NCBI GenBank assembly: GCA_021776785.1
Contig: JAJFFF010000001.1
Location: forward strand, 29,403 to 93,402
Reading direction: 5' to 3'
Source: Planctomycetota bacterium
GTDB lineage: Bacteria; Planctomycetota; PLA2
Length of the DNA stretch: 64,000 nucleotides
Under the pieces are notes generated by a model, which saw only the letters and a program-made list of their open reading frames with translations, was not told the origin of the DNA and did no database searches. Position 1 is the stretch's first letter. Every line of letters begins with the position of its first letter. A program made the position numbers and the translations under genes. Positions 33,406 to 41,991 of the stretch are shown here, in pieces.

Positions 33406-34161
33406 CTAAAGGGAGAGGCGTTGGACGAGTGACCCTTTGTTGGGCGTTTGACGCAAAACGAGTCGCGCCCAGAGCCGGACCCCTGTGCGCACGGGGTGTC
33501 GCACGTACAGCGAGCGAACGAGGTGATAGCTGCGGGCCAAAAGGATGCCCACTTGGTCCGTCGTGAGCGGCTCGAACTCCCACCCCAATCCGTCCATGGC
33601 GTCGATGTGCTCGTGTAGTAGCTCGGCGGGATTCGCGTCGGGAAGCACCTGCCGCGTGACTTGATGCGGGATGGGGTAGAGGTCGAGATCGAGCGCGGCG
33701 ATCGTTTCGAGGAAGCGTGCCCCGCCGCGTTCCATCGACAGCACACCCGTAACCACACGTTGCTGACTGGCCGTTCGTGTCAACGTCGCCATCAACGCGC
33801 GCCGGGGATGCAAGTAGCAAAAGATGTGAATCGGAGGGGCGGCGTTTAAGACGACGGGCGTAGCCGGCGTAAGGCCTTGAATGCGCCACGCGGCGTCGAG
33901 CGCGCGCAGCTCCTGCGGCACTTCCGGATCGAGCGATGGCGTGACGATGGGTTGCTCCGGGAGGACGCGGGCGACCGCCATTCCCGTGAACGGCGTTAGG
34001 ATCAAAGTGATCCCGAGCAAGGCCACCAAGAAGATGACCAAGTGCGTTGTGGCGAAGCCCAGCATCGCGGCCATCGACAATCCGGGGTACCGGATCGCTA
34101 AGTAGATGACGGTGACGGCAAAGAGCAGGCACAACACGACCGCACGCCGCTGCCAATTCAT
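33406..34161 (-). CDS. Hypothetical membrane protein, paralog of downstream gene
   Basis: A 251-residue protein with two N-terminal membrane helices (AVVLCLLFAVTVIYLAI and LVIFLVALLGITLILTPF) and a soluble domain shared with the next gene. The soluble part holds pairs such as PANPAEL-like LPDANPAELLHEHIDAMDGL. The function is unknown. A TAGGAT hexamer 6 nt before the ATG supports this start and a leaderless two-gene transcript. Confidence 0.6.
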   Translation of the reverse strand: MNWQRRAVVLCLLFAVTVIYLAIRYPGLSMAAMLGFATTHLVIFLVALLGITLILTPFTGMAVARVLPEQPIVTPSLDPEVPQELRALDAAWRIQGLTPATPVVLNAAPPIHIFCYLHPRRALMATLTRTASQQRVVTGVLSMERGGARFLETIAALDLDLYPIPHQVTRQVLPDANPAELLHEHIDAMDGLGWEFEPLTTDQVGILLARSYHLVRSLYVRHPVRTGVRLWARLVLRQTPNKGSLVQRLSL

Positions 34162-34167
34162 CCGCGC

Positions 34168-34173
34168 ATCCTA
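34168..34173 (-). promoter_or_regulatory. TANNNT hexamer (TAGGAT) before paralog pair
   Basis: TAGGAT on the minus strand, 6 nt before the ATG at 34161. Confidence 0.45.
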
Positions 34174-34226
34174 CCTGGGTCGCAGGGCGAAAGACTCCAA
34201 CCTTCTCGCCCGCCGTCTCAACTCGG

Positions 34227-34232
34227 TACACT
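34227..34232 (+). promoter_or_regulatory. TANNNT hexamer (TACACT) before esterase
   Basis: TACACT, 7 nt before the ATG at 34240. With the site at 34168 it makes a compact divergent promoter pair in a 78 bp gap. Confidence 0.45.
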
Positions 34233-34239
34233 CGCCGTC

Positions 34240-35241
34240 ATGCCCCTTTCGATTCTCGAACACGACAGCGCCCTGCTGGCGGGAAACCCGTGCGGCGACC
34301 CCGCGCGGCGCGAGCTCTGGGTCTACACACCGCCCGGCTACGAAGACGATCCGGCGCGGCGCTACCCGGTCCTTTGGTGCCTTGTGGGGTACTCCGGTAC
34401 CGGCGCCAACGCCGTGCAAGGCAACCGTTGGTCGCCCGGGCTTGCCGCGCGCCTCGATCGCATGATCGCGGAACGACGATGCGCGCCCGTGATCGTCGCG
34501 TTCCCCGATTGCTTTACGCGTTTTGGGGGCAGCCAGTATGTCAACTCCGCCGCGCAGGGGCCGTACGAAGACTACGTGTGCGATGAGCTCATTCCGTTCG
34601 TCGATGCGAACTTTCGGACGCTGCCCGACGCCGCGCACCGCGGCGTGTTCGGCAAGTCATCGGGCGGCTACGGCGCGCTGCGCTTGACGATGCGGCGTCC
34701 TGGTCTTTTTGGGGCCGTCGTGAGCCACAGCGGCGACGCCGGGTTTTGGTTTTGCTACCAGCCGACGTTCGCGGCCACGGTCGCCGCGTTGGCCGCAGCG
34801 GGCGGCGTCGAACGGTTTGTCGAGAAGCTTGAGAGCCACGAAAAAAAGCATGACTTCATCGCCATGGGCACGCTCGGCATGGCCGCGTGCTACTCACCCG
34901 ACGCCAGTCAGCCGTTTGGCTTTGCGCTACCGATGGATCTCGAAACCGGGGCGCTGATTCCAGACGTGTGGGAGCGATGGAAGGCGTTTGATCCCGTCGA
35001 GATGGTGCGCGAAACCAAGCACGCGGACGCGCTCCGCTCGCTCAAGCTTCTCTTTTTGGATTGCGGCAGCAAGGACGAGTGGCAGCACCACCTAGGCTTG
35101 CGGCTGTTGGCGAAACGGCTGGACGAGGCGGGGGTTGCGTACGAGCTCGAAGAGTTTCCGGACTCGCACCGATCGATCAGTTACCGGTATGAGGTGTCGC
35201 TTCCGAAGCTGGCGCGCGCGTTGTCGCCGGACGCGTCGTAG
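34240..35241 (+). CDS. Alpha/beta-hydrolase esterase (esterase D / putative esterase type)
   Basis: A 333-residue cytoplasmic protein. An N-terminal strand region (RELWVYTPPGYEDDPARRYP) leads to the nucleophile elbow F-G-K-S-S-G-G-Y-G-A (Ser near residue 146). The likely acid is the Asp of LFLDCGSKDEW and the base His of FPDSHRSISYR. The layout matches the bacterial putative-esterase family that includes esterase D and ferric-enterobactin esterase. The substrate is unknown. The last 65 bp overlap the convergent arginine decarboxylase gene. Confidence 0.75.
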   Translation: MPLSILEHDSALLAGNPCGDPARRELWVYTPPGYEDDPARRYPVLWCLVGYSGTGANAVQGNRWSPGLAARLDRMIAERRCAPVIVAFPDCFTRFGGSQYVNSAAQGPYEDYVCDELIPFVDANFRTLPDAAHRGVFGKSSGGYGALRLTMRRPGLFGAVVSHSGDAGFWFCYQPTFAATVAALAAAGGVERFVEKLESHEKKHDFIAMGTLGMAACYSPDASQPFGFALPMDLETGALIPDVWERWKAFDPVEMVRETKHADALRSLKLLFLDCGSKDEWQHHLGLRLLAKRLDEAGVAYELEEFPDSHRSISYRYEVSLPKLARALSPDAS

Positions 35242-37174
35242 GAGCGCGGCGCTTCGAAGCGGACGAGTCGTCCACCAGGTACGTGTACGAATCCAGCGCT
35301 TCCTCGTAGCGTCGCAGGAGCAAAGCGGACTCGGCCGACGTCATGCGGTCGTCCCACAGCGCTTGCTCGCAGGCGCGCCGCACTTTGTTCAGGAGTTCGC
35401 GCCGATCGAATTCGACGTAGTTCAACACTTCCGACACGGTGTCGCCGCGCTGGACGTGATCGACGCGGAAGCGATCGCCGACCAGCGAAACGTGAATGGC
35501 GTTGGTGTCGCCGAACAGGTTGTGCAGGTCGCCGAGGATCTCCTGATACGCGCCGACTAAGAACGCACCCAGGTAGTACGGGCGTGAATCCGGGCTGTGA
35601 AGTTCGATCACGTTCTTGACGTCGTGGATGTCGATGAACTTGTCGAGCTTGCCGTCGCTGTCGCATGTCAGGTCGACGAGCGTGGCGTGGCGCGTCGGGC
35701 GCTCGTTGAGGCGGTGGATCGGCATCACCGGGAACAGCTGCCCAACCGCCCACGAGTCCGGCATCGATTGAAACACCGAAAAGTTGCAGTAGTACGTGTC
35801 GGCAAGCGCGCGGTCCAGCCCTTCGAGCTCCTCGGGGACGCGCGGGAGTTTCTTGAGCGAGCTGTCGATGCGCGAGCAGCACGCGTAGAACAGATCCTCG
35901 GCCTTGGCGCGCCCGCGGAGATCGAGATAGCCGAGGCTAAACAACTGATTGGCGCTATCCCGATGGCTGATGGCGTCGTGATACGGCTCAAGCAGGTTAC
36001 GCACTTTGATCGAGTCGTACGTCTCGCGAAGCTGTTGGACGACTTCGTGATCGTCCTCGTCCTTCTCGGGGAGCCGGGTGACCCGCCGCGCGCCCGTGTC
36101 GAGCACGTCGAAGACCAACACCGCGTGATGCGCGACCAAGGCGCGTCCGGACTCCGTCACGATCGTGGGGCCGGCGAGTCCGTGTTTCTCGCACTCCTGA
36201 GCGATCGAATCGACCACGTCGTTGGCGTACTCCTGCACCGAGTAGTTCATCGACGAGTGGAAGTTCGTGTTCGACCCGTCGTAGTCCACCGCTAGTCCGC
36301 CGCCCACGTCAAAGAACGACATAGGCGCTCCGAGCTTGCGGAGTTCCACGTAGATGCGCGCCGCTTCCTTGAGCGCGTCTTTGATCACGCGGATCGCGGG
36401 CACTTGACTGCCGATGTGAAAGTGGAGCAGCTCCAAGCAGTCGAGCATTCCCTCTTTTTGGAGCATGGCGACGGCGCGCATGATTTCGGATGTGGAGAGT
36501 CCGAACTTGCTCTTCATGCCGCCGCTCTCGGCCCAGCGTCCCGCGCCGCGTGCTTGCAACTTCGCGCGTACACCCAGCTGCGGTCGATAGCCGTGCTCGC
36601 GCGCGACCTGCAAGATGACTTCCAAGTCGCGGAAGCGGTCGATGACGAGGACGGGATGTCGGCCAAGTTTCTGCGCAAGCATCGCGGTCTCGACGTAGGC
36701 GCGGTCCTTGTACCCGTTACAAATGATCAACGCGTCGGGCGCGTCGTGCACGGCGAGCGCCACGAGCATCTCCGGCTTGCTTCCGACTTCGAGACCGAGT
36801 CCGAACTCGCGACCGACGGCCAACAGATCGGCGACGACCTGTGCTTGCTGGTTCACCTTGATGGGATAGACGCCGCGGTACTTGCCGTCGTACTCGTACT
36901 CGGTGCACGCCTTGCCGAAGCACTCGGTGATCTCGCGCACGCGTCCGCGCAAGATGTCGGTGAAGCGCAGAAGGAGCGGGAGCTGATGACCTCGATCTTT
37001 GAGGTCCTCCACAAGTTCTTTGAGGTCGACGCCCGGGCCCTTGGCGCGGTGCGGTCGAACGAGCAGGTTGCCTTCCGCGTTGGCATCGAAAAACCCAGCG
37101 CCCCACAGAGGGACGTTGTAGAGGTCGAGGCCGTCGCGGGCGCTCCAGCGGTCATGAATCGGATCAGCTGCCAC
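35177..37174 (-). CDS. speA: Biosynthetic arginine decarboxylase SpeA
   Basis: A 665-residue PLP enzyme that converts arginine to agmatine for polyamine synthesis. Fold-III decarboxylase motifs are present: GVYPIKVNQQAQ with the PLP lysine, GLGLEVGSKPEM, LICNGYKD, LLHFHIGSQ, DVGGGLAVDYDGS, and the C-terminal DLTCDSDGKLD. Length fits the SpeA family (about 630-660). There is no ATG near the start; the GTG at 37174 is chosen over TTGs at 37201-37216 because family homology begins soon after it. The C-terminal 35 residues are low-complexity and extra. Confidence 0.9.
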   Translation of the reverse strand: MAADPIHDRWSARDGLDLYNVPLWGAGFFDANAEGNLLVRPHRAKGPGVDLKELVEDLKDRGHQLPLLLRFTDILRGRVREITECFGKACTEYEYDGKYRGVYPIKVNQQAQVVADLLAVGREFGLGLEVGSKPEMLVALAVHDAPDALIICNGYKDRAYVETAMLAQKLGRHPVLVIDRFRDLEVILQVAREHGYRPQLGVRAKLQARGAGRWAESGGMKSKFGLSTSEIMRAVAMLQKEGMLDCLELLHFHIGSQVPAIRVIKDALKEAARIYVELRKLGAPMSFFDVGGGLAVDYDGSNTNFHSSMNYSVQEYANDVVDSIAQECEKHGLAGPTIVTESGRALVAHHAVLVFDVLDTGARRVTRLPEKDEDDHEVVQQLRETYDSIKVRNLLEPYHDAISHRDSANQLFSLGYLDLRGRAKAEDLFYACCSRIDSSLKKLPRVPEELEGLDRALADTYYCNFSVFQSMPDSWAVGQLFPVMPIHRLNERPTRHATLVDLTCDSDGKLDKFIDIHDVKNVIELHSPDSRPYYLGAFLVGAYQEILGDLHNLFGDTNAIHVSLVGDRFRVDHVQRGDTVSEVLNYVEFDRRELLNKVRRACEQALWDDRMTSAESALLLRRYEEALDSYTYLVDDSSASKRRAPTTRPATTRAPASEATPHTGN

Positions 37175-37260
37175 GCTCGTAAATATCAGGCTGAATCCCA
37201 AGGATTGCAACGGCAAACGCCTCGCCGAAAGCGGATGGGGCTAAATGGAGCCGGGGAGGC

Positions 37261-37266
37261 TATCCT
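37261..37266 (+). promoter_or_regulatory. TANNNT hexamer (TATCCT) before thioesterase
   Basis: TATCCT, 9 nt before the TTG at 37276. Confidence 0.35.
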
Positions 37267-37275
37267 GGGCCCGCT

Positions 37276-37677
37276 TTGACGTCCCCTTCAACCACCGAAA
37301 TGGAAGCCCGCTCCTACGAGCTGGACGCGTACGGCCACTTAAACAACGCGGTCTACGTGAACTGGCTGGAGCAGGGGCGACTGTGCTATCTCCGCGATCG
37401 CGGCGAGACCTACGCGACCGTTCCCGAGAGGTTCGGCGTGCACATCGTCGTCGTCCGGCAGGACGTGTCCTATCAGTCGCAGGTCCGCCTGGGCGACCGA
37501 CTTCAGATGATCAGCCGCATCGAGCAGTTCGGGACGTCGTCGTTTACGTTCGTGCAAAGCATCGCTTACTCCGGCGGCAAGATCGCCGCACAAGCGCGCG
37601 TCACCATGGTGTGCGTCGGCGAGGAGGGTACGTCCATCCCGATCCCGGCCGAGCTGCGCGAGGTTTTGGATAGCTAG
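37276..37677 (+). CDS. Acyl-CoA thioesterase (4HBT, FadM/YbgC type)
   Basis: A 133-residue hotdog-fold protein. The signature ELDAYGHLNNAVYVNWLEQG holds the catalytic Asp and the G-H-x-N-N loop. It then runs through RLGDRLQMISRIEQFGTSSF and ARVTMVCVG. It would hydrolyse acyl-CoA or acyl-ACP thioesters. It heads the run of lipid A acyltransferase genes, so it may tune acyl supply; that is inference. The TTG at 37276 is kept because the ATG at 37300 leaves only eight residues before the catalytic Asp. Confidence 0.8.
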   Translation: MTSPSTTEMEARSYELDAYGHLNNAVYVNWLEQGRLCYLRDRGETYATVPERFGVHIVVVRQDVSYQSQVRLGDRLQMISRIEQFGTSSFTFVQSIAYSGGKIAAQARVTMVCVGEEGTSIPIPAELREVLDS

Positions 37678-37693
37678 TTCGTCTCTGAACACA

Positions 37694-38560
37694 ATGCGTA
37701 GGCGAACGCGGCCCTCGGGTTCTTATTGCGCGGCGCTGCGGGCTGCGCGCGCGGCGGCCGATTGGGCGCCGCAACACTGGCCGCGTGCGTCGCGTGTCGT
37801 GCGCGAGAACCTGCGCCTCGCGTACGGCCACATCGACCCGACACTCTGGCGCGCGATTTTTCGTCACTTCGCGTCGGCGGCCGTTGACCTGGCGTGGTTC
37901 GAGCGCCTGTACGACGATCAAGCCCACGAGAAGCACTTTGAGAGGACCGGCGACGCGTGGGACGACTACGATCCAGAGCGCGGCGCGGTGTTTGTCTCGG
38001 GCCATTTCGGGAACTGGGAGCTGTTCGGCGTGGCGATGCGCCAGTTTGGGATTCCCGTCGCGCCCGTCGCGCGCCCCATCGCGGGGCGCGGTGTGGGAGC
38101 GCGGTTAGACGGTTGGTTGGATCGTTTTCGCCGGCGTCACGGGCAAGACGTGATCGACAAACGCAACGCGTTGCCGCTGGCGCTGCGCGCTCTCCGCCAA
38201 AACAAGAACGTTGTGTTCCTAAACGACCAAGCGGCGGGCCGTCACGGCATTCCCGCTCCGTTCTTTGGACGTCCCGTCGCCACGTTCCCCGCCCCGGTTT
38301 TGTTGGCGCGCAAAGCGGACGTTCCGGTCTACGCGGGATATTCAACGAGGCTCGGGGATGGCATTCATTATCGTTGTCACGCCGAACGAGTGCATCTCGC
38401 CGGCGACGAGACCGCGATGACAGCGCAACTCAATGCGATCCTCGAGCGCTTCGTGCGCGCGCACCCAGAGCAATGGTGGTGGTTTCACCGCCGCTTCAAG
38501 GCGCGCCGCTCCGAACGGCTGGGGCATGCGCTTAGCGACGCGGGAGTGCCGCTCGCATGA
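37694..38560 (+). CDS. Lipid A biosynthesis acyltransferase (LpxL/HtrB type), first copy
   Basis: A 288-residue LPLAT-family enzyme. The catalytic motif is GAVFVSGHFGNWELFGVAM (HxxxxE form H-F-G-N-W-E), and NKNVVFLNDQAAGRHGIPAP is the second conserved block. It would transfer a secondary acyl chain to Kdo-lipid A or its precursor. The usual N-terminal membrane helix is poorly developed. Its stop overlaps the start of the second copy (ATGA), so both are made together. Confidence 0.8.
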   Translation: MRRRTRPSGSYCAALRAARAAADWAPQHWPRASRVVRENLRLAYGHIDPTLWRAIFRHFASAAVDLAWFERLYDDQAHEKHFERTGDAWDDYDPERGAVFVSGHFGNWELFGVAMRQFGIPVAPVARPIAGRGVGARLDGWLDRFRRRHGQDVIDKRNALPLALRALRQNKNVVFLNDQAAGRHGIPAPFFGRPVATFPAPVLLARKADVPVYAGYSTRLGDGIHYRCHAERVHLAGDETAMTAQLNAILERFVRAHPEQWWWFHRRFKARRSERLGHALSDAGVPLA

Positions 38561-39555
38561 AGGATCTGTGGTGGCGCGTCAACCGCCGGTTTCTCATTCG
38601 CTACCGGATTGAGTACGCCCTCGCGTTGATGGTCGTGTACGGCGTGCGTGCGATGAGCCCTGCGTTCGCGTGGGCGTTTGCGCGCGGGCTGGGGAGGCTC
38701 TTGTTTCGAATGGGCGTGCGCCGGAAGATCGCGCTGGCGAACTTGGCCGTCGCGTTTCCCGAGAAAACCGAAGAAGAACGCTCCGCCATCGCGTGCCGGA
38801 TGTATGCGCACTTCGCGAGCATGGTCGTTGACCTCGTGTTGCAGACGCGCATGCTCACTCGCAAAAACGTCCTGCAAAAGATCAAGTTCACCGGATGGAC
38901 GCGCGACTACATGGACGAACACGGCATCGCCGGGTTCCGCCGTCGCGCGCAACGCGTCCTGTTCTGCACCGCGCACTTCGGGAACTGGGAGATCGGCTCG
39001 GGCTTCTTCGGGTTACTGGGCGTGCGGATCGATCCCGTGTACCGCGCTCCCAAGAACCCGTACCTCGACAAGTTGCTCCGGCGCATGCGATTGGATTCGC
39101 AGTACTCGTTCATCGAAAAACGGGGCGCTGTGCGTGCGATGCTGGAACGATTTGACGCCAACGGCAACGTCGGATTCCTGTTCGATCAGGAAGCGGTGCA
39201 CGGTTTGGCGATTCCGTTCTTTGGCATGGAGGCGCGGACCCACAAGACACCCGCGATCCTGGCGCGCGATCACGGCATCAAGACGTTTTTCGGCGCCGTC
39301 GTGCGCCGCGGCGACTTCTTGCGCTACGAGGCGCGCGGCCAGTTGCTCGATCTCACGAAACAGAGCGATGATCGCAATGAGGATCTCCACTCGATCCTCC
39401 GTCAACTTGTGATGCGGCTCGAAAATGAGATTCGGCGCCGTCCTGAGCAATACTTGTGGACGCACCGCCGATGGAAGCGCAGCGGCCTGCACGGCGAAGA
39501 ACACGTCGCTAAAACCGGACGCGCGGCGGCGCAGCAGAAAGGACCGAGTTCGTGA
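38557..39555 (+). CDS. Lipid A biosynthesis acyltransferase (LpxL/LpxM type), second copy
   Basis: A 332-residue LPLAT-family enzyme with an N-terminal hydrophobic helix (YALALMVVYGVRAM). The motif RRKIALANLAVAFPEKTEEE is typical of HtrB/MsbB proteins, the catalytic block is VLFCTAHFGNWEIGSGFFGL, and NGNVGFLFDQEAVHGLAIPF follows. It is closer to standard HtrB length than the preceding copy. Two acyltransferases in tandem suggest a penta- or hexa-acylated lipid A. It overlaps the next gene by 4 bp (GTGA). Confidence 0.85.
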   Translation: MKDLWWRVNRRFLIRYRIEYALALMVVYGVRAMSPAFAWAFARGLGRLLFRMGVRRKIALANLAVAFPEKTEEERSAIACRMYAHFASMVVDLVLQTRMLTRKNVLQKIKFTGWTRDYMDEHGIAGFRRRAQRVLFCTAHFGNWEIGSGFFGLLGVRIDPVYRAPKNPYLDKLLRRMRLDSQYSFIEKRGAVRAMLERFDANGNVGFLFDQEAVHGLAIPFFGMEARTHKTPAILARDHGIKTFFGAVVRRGDFLRYEARGQLLDLTKQSDDRNEDLHSILRQLVMRLENEIRRRPEQYLWTHRRWKRSGLHGEEHVAKTGRAAAQQKGPSS

Positions 39556-40481
39556 AACCCATCGACCGCAGCAAACTAAAAACCGTTTCCGCGCGGCGCC
39601 GCAAGAGCAAGGTCAACACCAAGGAGTTCTCACGCCCGCTTGGCCCGTCGGCGGGCTTTCGTGCGTTCTACGATTCGCTGCCGGACATTTTGAACGCTCG
39701 CTCGTTGCGTGCGTTGGCCGCCACGATCGCGCAGATTCACGCGAAGGGCCGCGCCACCACGTGGGGCATCGGCGGGCACGTCATTAAGGTTGGGTTGGCG
39801 CCGCTCCTGGCCGACATGATGAAGCGTGGCTATGTGAAGTCACTGCTCATGAACGGCGCCGCCGCGATCCACGATGTCGAGATTGCCATGATGGGTAAGA
39901 CCTCGGAGGAAGTGGGCCCCGGCGTCGCCGACGGCACGTTTGGCATGGCCGAAGAGACGGGTTCCTTCTTCGCAGAGGCGACCGCCGTCGGCGCCGAGAT
40001 CGGATTGGGCGCGGGGCTGAAGCAAACGCTCGCGGCCCAAAAATTCGAGCACCGCAACCTGTCGGTCATTGCCGCCGCGCACAAGTACGACGTGCCGATC
40101 ACCGTTCACGTCGCCGTAGGCACCGACATTGTGCACATGCATCCGCGTTGCGACGGCGCGGCGATCGGCGCGGCGTCGCATCGTGACTTCTTGTCGTTCG
40201 CCGCGATCTGCGGAGAACTGGATCAGGGTGCGTACCTGAACTGGGGCTCGGCGGTGCTGGCGCCGGAGGTGTTCGTGAAAGCGGTGACGCTGGCGAACAA
40301 CCTGCGCGGCAAGCCGCTGCGGATCACGACGGCGAACTTCGATCAGCTGCGTCACTACCGGCCGCGCGTCAACGTTGTCGAGCGACCCGCGGCGAAGGGC
40401 TACGATTTCGCGGGGCACCACGAAATCATGATGCCGCTGTTCCGGATGGCTGTGCTCGAGGAGCGGCGGCGGCTGGATTAA
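39552..40481 (+). CDS. Deoxyhypusine-synthase-family protein
   Basis: A 309-residue protein starting at a GTG that overlaps the acyltransferase stop. Segments TWGIGGHVIKVGLAPLLADM, LLMNGAAAIHDVEIAMMG, TSEEVGPGVADGTFGMAEET and YLNWGSAVLAPEVFVKAVTL resemble bacterial members of the deoxyhypusine synthase family (NAD-dependent, Rossmann-like). Bacteria lack eIF5A, and such homologs may act as homospermidine synthase-like or unrelated enzymes. The speA gene 3 kb away leaves a polyamine link possible. Its place inside a lipid A/heptose operon is unexplained. Family assignment is from memory of motifs and only moderately sure. Confidence 0.55.
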   Translation: MKPIDRSKLKTVSARRRKSKVNTKEFSRPLGPSAGFRAFYDSLPDILNARSLRALAATIAQIHAKGRATTWGIGGHVIKVGLAPLLADMMKRGYVKSLLMNGAAAIHDVEIAMMGKTSEEVGPGVADGTFGMAEETGSFFAEATAVGAEIGLGAGLKQTLAAQKFEHRNLSVIAAAHKYDVPITVHVAVGTDIVHMHPRCDGAAIGAASHRDFLSFAAICGELDQGAYLNWGSAVLAPEVFVKAVTLANNLRGKPLRITTANFDQLRHYRPRVNVVERPAAKGYDFAGHHEIMMPLFRMAVLEERRRLD

Positions 40482-40509
40482 CGAATCGGGAATCGCTAAG
40501 CGCAGCGGG

Positions 40510-40515
40510 TAGGCT
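40510..40515 (+). promoter_or_regulatory. TANNNT hexamer (TAGGCT) before hldE
   Basis: TAGGCT, 9 nt before the ATG at 40525. It offers an internal promoter in the lipid A/heptose operon. The same hexamer precedes pyrB. Confidence 0.35.
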
Positions 40516-40524
40516 TAGGGGCAG

Positions 40525-41991
40525 ATGAGCAGCGAACTATTGCGCGCGATCGAGGAATTGCCGGCATCCCGGGTCCTCGTGGTCGGCGATCTGATTTTGG
40601 ACCGCTACGTGGGGGGCGACGTCGCGCGGATTTCGCCGGAGGCGCCGATACAGGTGCTGCGGCACGAACGCGACCACGAGGCGCCCGGCGGCATGGCGGC
40701 GGTGGCGCGCAACCTTGCGCGGCTTGGGGCCGAGGTCACGGTGGTCGGACTTGTCGGGGAAGACGATGCGGGCGCGACCCTGCAAGCGGCGCTTGCGGCC
40801 GACGGCATTGAGACGGCGGGCATCGTGGCGGAGCATGCGCGGCCGACGACCGTGAAGACGCGCTTTGTCGCGACAAGCCAGCACGGGCAGCAACAGATCT
40901 TGCGCGTCGATCGCGAGACCGTCGCGCCGCCGAGCACCAAGGCGCGCAAGGCTTTGCTCGCCGCGTTTCGCGAAGCGTTGAAGACGTGCGACATGGCCGT
41001 GTTTAGCGACTACGCGAAAGGCGTGCTTGCGACGGGTGTGTGCGAGGCGATGATTGAAAGCGCGCGCGCGGCCGACGTGCCCGTGTTGATCGACCCGAAA
41101 GGGACGGACTACGAGCGCTACAACGGCGCGACGGCGATCACGCCCAACCGCGCGGAGGCGGGCGCGGCGACGGGGCGCGTGATTCGCAGCGCGGGTGATG
41201 CGGCTGCGGCTGCGCGGGAGCTGATCGAGAGCTACGACTTGGATACCGTGTTCGTGACGCTCGATCGCGACGGCATTTTGGTCCAACGCCGCGGCGAGGA
41301 AGCGCAAGCGATTCGCACCGATCCGCGCGAAGTGTTCGACGTGACGGGCGCGGGCGACAACGTGCTGGCGACGCTCGCGTTTTCGCTCGCCGGCGGCATG
41401 AGCGCGTTTCATGCGGCGGTCCTGGCCAACGTGGCGGGCGGCATCGCGGTCGAACAGTTCGGCGTGGTCACGGTCGGCTGGGATCAGATTGCGACGCGGT
41501 TGGCGACCGGGTCCGGCGGCGACGCCAAGCTGCTCGATCCGGCGAGCTTGGAACGCCTGCTCAGCGGGGCGCGTCGGGCGGGCCGCAAAATCGTGTTTAC
41601 CAACGGCTGCTTCGACGTTATTCACGTCGGGCATGTGGATCTCTTGCGTCGCTCGCGCGATCTGGGCGACCTGTTGGTCGTCGGTCTCAACAGCGATGCG
41701 TCGGTGCGCCGCTTAAAGGGCGAGTCGCGTCCGATCAACGCACTGCGCGCGCGCGCGGCCGTGCTCGGCGGGCTGGCGTCCGTTGATTACGTCGTTTCAT
41801 TCGAAGAGGACACGCCCGCGCAGATTATCGAGCGGGTAAAGCCCGATGTCTTGGTCAAAGGCGAGGACTGGAAAGACAAGGGTGTGGTCGGCCGCGAGTT
41901 CGTGGAAAGCTACGGCGGCCGCGTGGAACTTGTGAAGCTCCTCGACGGCTACTCGACGACGAAAACGCTCGAGAAACTCGACGAAGACTAG
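40525..41991 (+). CDS. hldE: Bifunctional heptose kinase/adenylyltransferase HldE
   Basis: A 488-residue fused enzyme of ADP-heptose synthesis. The N-terminal PfkB-type kinase (about 1-330) has VLVVGDLILDRYVGGDV, EAPGGMAAVARNLARLGAEV and the active-site VFDVTGAGDNVLATLAF. The C-terminal cytidylyltransferase-fold domain (about 350-488) has VFTNGCFDVIHVGHVDLL and DVLVKGEDW. It phosphorylates D-glycero-beta-D-manno-heptose 7-phosphate at O-1 and then, after phosphatase action, adenylylates the 1-phosphate. The window also carries separate kinase and nucleotidyltransferase genes at 48.5-50 kb. Confidence 0.92.
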   Translation: MSSELLRAIEELPASRVLVVGDLILDRYVGGDVARISPEAPIQVLRHERDHEAPGGMAAVARNLARLGAEVTVVGLVGEDDAGATLQAALAADGIETAGIVAEHARPTTVKTRFVATSQHGQQQILRVDRETVAPPSTKARKALLAAFREALKTCDMAVFSDYAKGVLATGVCEAMIESARAADVPVLIDPKGTDYERYNGATAITPNRAEAGAATGRVIRSAGDAAAAARELIESYDLDTVFVTLDRDGILVQRRGEEAQAIRTDPREVFDVTGAGDNVLATLAFSLAGGMSAFHAAVLANVAGGIAVEQFGVVTVGWDQIATRLATGSGGDAKLLDPASLERLLSGARRAGRKIVFTNGCFDVIHVGHVDLLRRSRDLGDLLVVGLNSDASVRRLKGESRPINALRARAAVLGGLASVDYVVSFEEDTPAQIIERVKPDVLVKGEDWKDKGVVGREFVESYGGRVELVKLLDGYSTTKTLEKLDED

